Origin: Alphaproteobacteria bacterium
GTDB lineage: Bacteria > Pseudomonadota > Alphaproteobacteria > Bin65
Reading direction: 5' to 3'
DNA length: 36,594 nucleotides
Assembly (NCBI GenBank): GCA_022819985.1
Contig: JAJEGH010000051.1
Location: forward strand, 1 to 36,594
Positions 31,457-36,594 of this stretch are shown here, piece after piece. The first letter of the stretch is position 1. Every line of letters starts with the position of its first letter. The notes beneath the pieces are model-generated. The model searched no databases. It worked only from the letters and a program-made list of their open reading frames with translations, and was not told the DNA's origin. The translations under genes and the position numbers were made by a program.

Positions 31457-32830
31457 ATGTCCCGTCCCGTGTCCCGTTCGGGCGACAACAGCCTGCCACC
31501 GCCTCCGGGCGCCGCCGAGATCGCGGCGCTGGTCGAACCCGGCCGGGTGCACCGCCGCGCCTATACCGACCGCGCGATCTTCGATCTGGAGATGGAGCGC
31601 ATTTTCGGCCGGGCCTGGATTTTCGTCGCCCATGCCAGCCAGATCCCCGGACCGAACGACCTGATCCGCACCCGCCTCGGCTTGCGCGACGTGCTCGCGA
31701 CCCGCGACGCCGACGGCCGCGTCCATGTCGTCGAGAACCGCTGCACCCATCGCGGCACGACCCTCTGCTCGGTCGAGCGGGCCAATGCCGCGAGCCTGGT
31801 CTGCCCCTATCACGCCTGGACCTTCGCCCTGGACGGCGTGCTCCGCTCGGTGCCCCACCGCAAGAGCATGCCGGCCAGCTTCGACATCGCCGATCCGCGC
31901 CTTGCCCTGTTCCGCGCGCCGCGGGTCGCGGACTACCGCGGCTTCATCTTCGCCAGCCTGGCGGAGGACGGGCCGTCGCTCGAGGATTTCCTCGGCGACA
32001 TGACCGATGCGCTCGACAATTTCATCGACCGCGCGCCGGACGGCGAGGTTTTCCAGGAAGGCGGCCTGTTCCGGCTGGAATACCGCGGCAACTGGAAACT
32101 GCACCACGAGAACGCCAACGACACGATGCATCCCGGCTTCGTCCACGAATCCTCGGTCAACGCCGCGCGGGAGGACAGTCGCGACTATGCCGAGCCGGTC
32201 TTCGACGAGCACCAGGCCCATGTCCAAATGCTGTCGAACGGGTTCTCGGTGCGGGAATGGCAGTCCCTGGGCCTGCAGGGGCTGGCCAACGGCCACAGCT
32301 ATATGGACGGCTTCTACACCCGGGGTATCCTGTCGCCCGACCGGGACGATCCGATATCCCGCAGCTATCGGGACGCGCTGGAGGCCGCACGCGGGCGGGA
32401 GGCCGCTGCCGGTATTCTGGCGATGGACCGCTTCAACAACCTGGTCTGGCCCAACCTGAACATCAACGCCCAGTATCAGCAGATCCGCATCGTCCAGCCG
32501 GTCGCGCCCGACCGCACGGTCGTCCAGGCCATGTGCTTCCGGCTCGGCGGCGCGCCGGAGGGCATGTTCCATCGCGCGGTGCGCTTCCTGACCAATCTCA
32601 GCTCGCCGGCCTCGATGATCTTCGCCGACGATGCCGAAATCTTCGAAAAGGTCCAGGCCGGCCTCGCCGACGGCAGCCGGGAATGGCTCGACCAGTCGCG
32701 CGGCATCGACGAGGCCGTCGGCAACGGCCGCGTCGCCTCGGCCGGCGCCAGCGAGCTGCCGATCCGCGGCCAGTTCCGCGCCTGGCTCGACCATATGGCG
32801 GCCCGGGAATTGCGACCGGGGCCGTTGTGA
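31457..32830 (+). CDS. Ring-hydroxylating dioxygenase alpha subunit
   Basis: 457-residue large subunit of an aromatic ring-hydroxylating oxygenase. Rieske ligands are C96 and H98 (CTHRG) and C116 and H119 (CPYHAW); the iron centre region is HHENANDTMHPGFVHESS (about 218-235) followed by the conserved NLNINAQYQQIRIVQPV domain. The size and adjacent beta subunit fit the benzoate/biphenyl-type alpha-beta class. The stop overlaps the beta-subunit GTG (GTGA). No ferredoxin or reductase gene is near. Confidence 0.9.
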   Translation: MSRPVSRSGDNSLPPPPGAAEIAALVEPGRVHRRAYTDRAIFDLEMERIFGRAWIFVAHASQIPGPNDLIRTRLGLRDVLATRDADGRVHVVENRCTHRGTTLCSVERANAASLVCPYHAWTFALDGVLRSVPHRKSMPASFDIADPRLALFRAPRVADYRGFIFASLAEDGPSLEDFLGDMTDALDNFIDRAPDGEVFQEGGLFRLEYRGNWKLHHENANDTMHPGFVHESSVNAAREDSRDYAEPVFDEHQAHVQMLSNGFSVREWQSLGLQGLANGHSYMDGFYTRGILSPDRDDPISRSYRDALEAARGREAAAGILAMDRFNNLVWPNLNINAQYQQIRIVQPVAPDRTVVQAMCFRLGGAPEGMFHRAVRFLTNLSSPASMIFADDAEIFEKVQAGLADGSREWLDQSRGIDEAVGNGRVASAGASELPIRGQFRAWLDHMAARELRPGPL

Positions 32831-33333
32831 ACGGGGCCGTTGCGACCCGGCCGATCGACCGCGCCGCAGTCGAGGAGTTCCTGTTCCGGGAGGCGAGGCT
32901 GCTCGACGACGGGCGCTTCGAGGACTGGCTCGCCCTGTTCGACGAGGACGGGCTCTACTGGATCCCCGGCCTGCCCGGCCAGACCGACCGTTTCGGCGCG
33001 GCGTCGATCGTCCACGAGGACCGCACGGTCCTGCGCATGCGGGTCCGCCGGCTCGGCCATCCCCGGGCCTGGTCGCTCATGCCTCTGCCGCGCACCGCCC
33101 ATATGCTCGGCGGCGTCACGGTCTCTCCGGCGGAAAACGGCGCGGTCGAGGCGGTCGCCGCGCTCCAGGTCGCGCTCTACCGGGCCGGCGGCCGGACGCG
33201 CTACGACGGCCGCCAGACCATGCTGCTCAGGCCCGGATTCGGGCCCGGCGGGGGCGATTTCAGGATCGCGCTCAAGCGCATCGACCTGATCGATTGCGAC
33301 GGCGTCCAGGGTGTGATGCCGGTGCCGATCTGA
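32827..33333 (+). CDS. Ring-hydroxylating dioxygenase beta subunit
   Basis: 168-residue small subunit with the NTF2-like fold: VEEFLFREARLLDDGRFEDWLALFDEDGLYWIP at the start, HEDRTVLRMRVRRLGHPRAWSLMPLPRTAHMLGGV in the middle, and YDGRQTMLLR near the end. It has a structural role in the alpha3beta3 complex. The GTG at 32827 overlaps the alpha-gene stop by four bases, which decides this start; the frame is open far upstream only because it runs antiphase to alpha. Its stop lies 16 bp before the convergent enolase-superfamily gene. Confidence 0.88.
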   Translation: MNGAVATRPIDRAAVEEFLFREARLLDDGRFEDWLALFDEDGLYWIPGLPGQTDRFGAASIVHEDRTVLRMRVRRLGHPRAWSLMPLPRTAHMLGGVTVSPAENGAVEAVAALQVALYRAGGRTRYDGRQTMLLRPGFGPGGGDFRIALKRIDLIDCDGVQGVMPVPI

Positions 33334-33349
33334 GCGGCCGGCCGCGCGG

Positions 33350-34495
33350 TCAATCCAGCAGGCCGGCGAAGCAGGCGTGGAGCGCCGGCATCGTCTCGAT
33401 GCCGAAGCCCGGAACGTCGGGCAGCGTCGCCCGCCCGTCCTCGACCGGCGCGCCGCCCGGCAGCCCGCCGACCGGCAGGGCGGCATCGAGCGCAACCTCG
33501 GCCATGCCGAGGCCGAGCGCCGCGACCGTGTGGAGCGCCAGGACATGGCCGGCATGGGGCGCGAAACGCTGCGGCGACCAGCCGTTACCCTCGAACAGGC
33601 GGACAATCCGGACATATTCCGGCAGGCCGTAGCTGAGCGAGATATCGAATTGCAGAAGGTCGCGGTCCGGCCGCAGGCCGCCGTGGCGTTCGAGGTTGCG
33701 GGCGTCGTCGAAGGAAAACAGGTTTTCGCCCGTGCCGATGGGTATGGCGAAGCGGCCGGCGATAGCGGCCAGCCCGGCATAGTCGAGCGGCGAGACCGGC
33801 TCCTCGATCCAGGCGAGGTCGTAATCCGCCAGCGCGGCCAGCCAGCCGGCCGCGGTTTCCGGCTCCCAGACGCCGTTGGTATCGAGCGCCAGGGCGCCCG
33901 GCCCGGCAATCTCCAGCGCCGCTTCGACCCGGGCGATGTCGGTCTTGAGCGGCGCGCCGCCGATCTTGATCTTGAAGGTCCGGAAGCCGCGCGCGCGGGC
34001 CCCGGCCAGCGAAGCGCGCAGCGGCCCGGTGTCGGCCGCGTCCGCGCCGTAATGGCCGCCGGTGCCGTAGACGGCGGCCGCGGGCGCGCCGGCCGCGCCG
34101 AAATAGTCGGCGATCGTGCGCCAGGCCGGCTCGCCGCGCTGGCGCGCGCGCAGGTCCCACAGCGCCATGTCGAGCACGCCGACCGCCCCGGCGCGCTCGC
34201 CGTGGCCGCCGGGCTTCTCGTTCGCCATCATGATGCGCCAGGCCGCGGCGGGGTCGATCAGCCCGTCGCCATCCAGCAGGCCGCCGGGCGGCGCGTCGAG
34301 CAGGCGCGGGATGAAGCGTTCGCGCAGCAGCGCGCCGTGGCCGTAGCGCCCGACCGAATCGAAGCCGAGGCCGTGCAGGCCGCCGTCGGTCTCGACGACG
34401 ACGGCGCTGGCGGTCATGGCGTCGTAGGCGATGCCGGCGTTGCGCAGGCCGGAGGCGAGCGAGACCGTCTTTTCGCGGATCGCGGCGATCTTCAT
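33350..34495 (-). CDS. Enolase-superfamily enzyme, mandelate racemase-like
   Basis: 381-residue mandelate racemase / muconate lactonising-type protein. The KxK acid-base pair is K175-x-K177 in FKIKIGG, metal ligands are D205 (ALDTNGVW), E231 (WIEEP) and E257 (GTGEN), then D284 (DISLSYG) and H314/H317 (APHAGH), matching the mandelate-racemase subgroup with a His-Asp dyad. Known members dehydrate or racemise sugar acids, tartrate or other hydroxy acids. ATG 34495 gives the family start MKIAAIREKTVSL. It is on the minus strand next to the VOC protein. The acid substrate is not evident. Confidence 0.88.
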   Translation of the reverse strand: MKIAAIREKTVSLASGLRNAGIAYDAMTASAVVVETDGGLHGLGFDSVGRYGHGALLRERFIPRLLDAPPGGLLDGDGLIDPAAAWRIMMANEKPGGHGERAGAVGVLDMALWDLRARQRGEPAWRTIADYFGAAGAPAAAVYGTGGHYGADAADTGPLRASLAGARARGFRTFKIKIGGAPLKTDIARVEAALEIAGPGALALDTNGVWEPETAAGWLAALADYDLAWIEEPVSPLDYAGLAAIAGRFAIPIGTGENLFSFDDARNLERHGGLRPDRDLLQFDISLSYGLPEYVRIVRLFEGNGWSPQRFAPHAGHVLALHTVAALGLGMAEVALDAALPVGGLPGGAPVEDGRATLPDVPGFGIETMPALHACFAGLLD

Positions 34496-34517
34496 GGCCG
34501 GCGGCGGCCGCCCCGAC

Positions 34518-34916
34518 CTATTGCCCGGCCTGGGTCCAGTCGTGGTCGGAAATGTCGAAGACGATGCCGTGATTGTCCTTGTACTTGGTCTCGGCATCGA
34601 CGCCGGGATAATGGTCCGGCAGCTGCATGAAGAAGGCGCCGCCGGCGTCCTCGATGCGCCGGCCGGTCTCGTCGAGGTCGTCGACGACGAAGCCCATATG
34701 GTGCAGCCCGGCCCAGTCCGGCCCGTTGACCTGGCCGCCGCGGCCGTCCGGGAAGTGGAGCAGGGTGAGGTTCATCACTCCGTCGCTCAGCATGACGGCG
34801 TTGCCGATCGGGCTCTCCGCCTCGCGCACCCGTTCGAGGCCGAACACCGCTTCGTAGAAGCCGGCCGCCTTCTCCAGGTCCGGCACCTGAAGCGCAATGT
34901 GGCGCAGCTTGGCCAT
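34518..34916 (-). CDS. VOC-family (glyoxalase-like) protein
   Basis: 132-residue vicinal-oxygen-chelate protein with two beta-alpha-beta-beta-beta modules: KLRHIALQVPDLEKAAGFYEAVFGLE (3-28) and LHHMGFVVDDLDETGRRIEDAGG (about 72-95). Metal-ligand candidates are H7 and His in LHHMGF plus E in VREAES or D in the C-terminal strand. GGAAGGAG lies 5-6 bases before ATG 34916, which fixes the start. It precedes the enolase-superfamily gene by 22 bp on the same strand, so the two probably serve one pathway, as epimerase, dioxygenase or binding protein. Confidence 0.88.
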   Translation of the reverse strand: MAKLRHIALQVPDLEKAAGFYEAVFGLERVREAESPIGNAVMLSDGVMNLTLLHFPDGRGGQVNGPDWAGLHHMGFVVDDLDETGRRIEDAGGAFFMQLPDHYPGVDAETKYKDNHGIVFDISDHDWTQAGQ

Positions 34917-35467
34917 GACGCGCTCCTTCCGTTGACGATGGCGGGGGGCATTGTCGGCGAAAGGGGGCGGGGCTGTCCAGCGGGGAGGGGGCGGAAGGAA
35001 GCGAGCGAAACCGGGCGTGCACTTGTCTTGTCGGACGGGCCGGTCTATGTGGGACACGGACACCCCGGTACCGTCTCTGCCTCCGGCACGCGGCCGGGGT
35101 AGTTTTTTTGGGGCGTCGGCAACCGGGCGGAAGGTCGAAACCCGTCCGGCGCGGAGGCGCGCTTCCCTTCCCCCGGACTTGGCGGCCGATGAGAGCCGCG
35201 CCTTTCCCTTTCCCGTCATTCCGACCGGGCGCAAACCCATCGCCGTCATCCCGACCGAAGCGAAGCGAGCGGAGGGATCTCGGCTCGATGCCACCCACAC
35301 GAACCCGAGTCCGGCGCCGAGATTCCTCCGCTCCGCCGCCCGTTGGGCGGCTCCGGTCGGAATGACGGCGAGGGCGGGTCGGAATCAAGGAATATTATGC
35401 TTGAAATTCTCATGATTCCTTTCTATATCCCCAAAAGGAACACATATCGAACGAAAGGATGGATACC
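34917..35467. other. Gene-free region before terminase-like gene
   Basis: No gene is supported here. The stretch has a T-run GTAGTTTTTTTGGGG near 35100, GTCATTCCGACC at 35215-35226, the inverted repeat at 35245-35366, and AT-rich sequence (about 35390-35450) that probably carries the promoter of the terminase-like gene. AAAGGAT ends at 35460 and supports the ATG at 35468. Confidence 0.6.
35245..35366. repeat. Extragenic inverted repeat, GTCATCCCGACC family
   Basis: GTCATCCCGACC (35245-35256) faces GGTCGGAATGAC (35355-35366); inside, GGAGGGATCTCGG faces CCGAGATTCCTCC (about 35271-35283 and 35317-35329). It folds into a long imperfect hairpin. The wording matches extragenic repeats seen in many alphaproteobacterial genomes, and decayed parts occur at 24975-25165. 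Confidence 0.65.
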
Positions 35468-36523
35468 ATGTCCCTCTCCGCATCCGCCATTCCGACGGAA
35501 ACCCCGGCCGATTCCGCCCCCGGAACCGCGCCGGACTCCCCGTCTCCCGCTGCCGCCCCGGCCGCCCCGCTCACCCTGCGGCAGGAGGAGTTCTGCCGCC
35601 ACTATGCCGCCACCGGCAACGCCGCCGGGGCGGCGCGGGACGCCGGCTATGCCGAGGGCTCGGCGCGCCAGACCGGGCACGACCTGCTGGCGCGGCCCGA
35701 TATTGCCGGACGGGTGCGCGCTATCCGGGCGGCCTGGCGGGCGGTCGAGCGGTCGGAGGCGCAGATCATGCTCGGCCGGCTGGAGCAGGCCTGGGACGCG
35801 GCGGTCGAGCAGGGCTCGGCGTCGCTGATGATCCGGGTCGTGAAGTTGCAGGCCGAACTGTCCGGCCTCGACCGGCGCGGCGCCCACCGCCGCGCCGGCC
35901 TGTGGCCCCTGCCGGGGGAGATGTCCGGAGACGTGCCCGGTGAGGCGGCCGGGGAGCAGGCCGCGGAACCCGGCCCGCCCGAAGGTCCATTGGCCGAGGC
36001 GGTCCGCCGGGGCCGCCACCGGACCGAGCGGGCGCTCGCCCTCCATCGGGCGAGCCGCAAGGCCCGGGAGCGGCGCAAGGATTTCGACGAGGCGGACTGG
36101 CTGGCCACCGCCCGCCGCCTGCACGCCACCGTCGAGGAGCGCCGGCTGCCGGGGCGGCGGACCCGGCCGGGCGGCCTCCGGCCGGACGCCCCCGCCATGA
36201 CGAATCCTGACATTTCCTTACACGGGTCTCTGCAAGAGTCCGCCGAAGGCGCCGGACCGGACGCAGCGGACCCGACGGAACCCGACATTTCCTTACATCG
36301 GGCCGGCCTGATGCCGGCGGACGGCGACGGGGAGCCCGCGTTCGACGAGCGCGCCTGGCGCGACGACTACCGCGCCGAGATGGCGCGCATCAGGGCCGAA
36401 GGCCGGCCCTACACCGACAGGGAAATGCAGGCCTACCGGGCCAAAGTGAAAGAGCTGGTCAACGAGGCCCGGCGCCAACCCCGAACAGTTCCGTGGGGCC
36501 GGGAAAGGAACAGGACTTCCTGA
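35468..36523 (+). CDS. Terminase small-subunit-like protein
   Basis: 351 residues from ATG 35468. A Pro/Ala-rich head is followed by a terminase small-subunit-like DNA-binding region (about 35-100): LTLRQEEFCRHYAATGNAAGAARDAGY then SARQTGHDLLARPDIAGRVRAIR. The rest is charged and low-complexity, with two DISLH blocks from a 14-bp direct DNA repeat (36209-36222 and 36284-36297). AAAGGA precedes ATG 35468 by 8 bases; the in-frame ATG at 35459 overlaps that site. No large terminase, portal or capsid gene follows inside the window, so prophage origin is not proven; such solitary genes may be domesticated regulators. Confidence 0.7.
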   Translation: MSLSASAIPTETPADSAPGTAPDSPSPAAAPAAPLTLRQEEFCRHYAATGNAAGAARDAGYAEGSARQTGHDLLARPDIAGRVRAIRAAWRAVERSEAQIMLGRLEQAWDAAVEQGSASLMIRVVKLQAELSGLDRRGAHRRAGLWPLPGEMSGDVPGEAAGEQAAEPGPPEGPLAEAVRRGRHRTERALALHRASRKARERRKDFDEADWLATARRLHATVEERRLPGRRTRPGGLRPDAPAMTNPDISLHGSLQESAEGAGPDAADPTEPDISLHRAGLMPADGDGEPAFDERAWRDDYRAEMARIRAEGRPYTDREMQAYRAKVKELVNEARRQPRTVPWGRERNRTS

Positions 36524-36594
36524 AGACCCACGCCCGGACCCGGCCGCTGCTGGAGATCCGGATCGCCGGAGAGCATCTCCGGGACTTCGAGCTC
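36493..36594 (+). CDS. Possible partial ORF at right edge
   Basis: From GTG 36493 an open frame runs to the end of the window with plausible codons (VGPGKEQDFLKTHARTRPLL, then EIRIAGEHLRDFEL). It overlaps the terminase-like gene by 31 bp in another frame. GGAAAGG lies within rather than before the GTG, so the true start may be elsewhere. No family can be named from 34 residues. Confidence 0.3.
   Translation, partial: MGPGKEQDFLKTHARTRPLLEIRIAGEHLRDFEL

Noticed and set aside
31100..32794. Long minus-strand frame opposite the oxygenase alpha gene
   Set aside because: It mirrors the codon pattern of the plus-strand gene, which has full Rieske motifs; the minus translation has no family features.

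Overview
The window is GC-rich DNA (my impression, roughly two thirds G+C) with dense, short-spaced genes. A SAM-II riboswitch-like leader, TAXI-type TRAP transport, several Rieske oxygenases and extragenic palindromes together suggest an alphaproteobacterial chromosome, perhaps Rhodospirillales-like. The order is inferred, not proven. I saw no rRNA, tRNA, CRISPR array or intact insertion sequence.

Layout. 1-1070: no convincing gene; two copies of a C/G-tract repeat element and an isolated operator-like palindrome. 1071-4481 (minus): PaiB-like regulator, PhzF-like isomerase, EamA exporter and a threonine-dehydratase-like PLP enzyme, probably one amino-acid-related operon. 4679-6190 (minus): O-acetylhomoserine sulfhydrylase (metY) behind a SAM-II-type aptamer, a predicted antiterminator and a terminator. 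6304-6992 (minus): PIN toxin and HicB/RHH antitoxin in reversed order, under a 20-bp palindrome. 7222-10825 (plus): a RecQ-family helicase fused to a phosphoribosyltransferase, followed 1 bp later by a DprA-like protein with two C-terminal repeats. This pair is the best candidate for an unusual, possibly anti-phage, system. 10850-19052 (minus): a two-subunit CoA-transferase-family enzyme, two TAXI binding proteins around one fused TRAP permease, and a GMC oxidoreductase. 19159-19905 (plus): VapBC module with a promoter-overlapping palindrome. 19886-20608 (minus): ChaC-type gamma-glutamylcyclotransferase.

20854-34916 is a catabolic island. On the minus strand are a tightly overlapping operon (alpha/beta hydrolase, SDR lacking the YxxxK pair, TPP enzyme, aspartate dehydrogenase), a second SDR, and a five-gene operon (small HTH-like protein, ABC ATPase, ABC permease, cupin, Rieske oxygenase). 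On the plus strand are an enoyl-CoA hydratase/isomerase and a two-subunit ring-hydroxylating oxygenase. An enolase-superfamily enzyme and a VOC protein follow on the minus strand. The gene set points to uptake and oxidative breakdown of an organic acid or aromatic compound, but the substrate cannot be read from the sequence. No electron-transfer partner for the oxygenases and no binding protein for the ABC system lies in the window.

34917-35467 is non-coding and holds a long inverted repeat. 35468-36523 encodes a protein with a phage terminase small-subunit-like N-terminus, and an open frame runs off the right edge. Three toxin-antitoxin-type loci, repeats and the RecQ/DprA pair mark the accessory parts.
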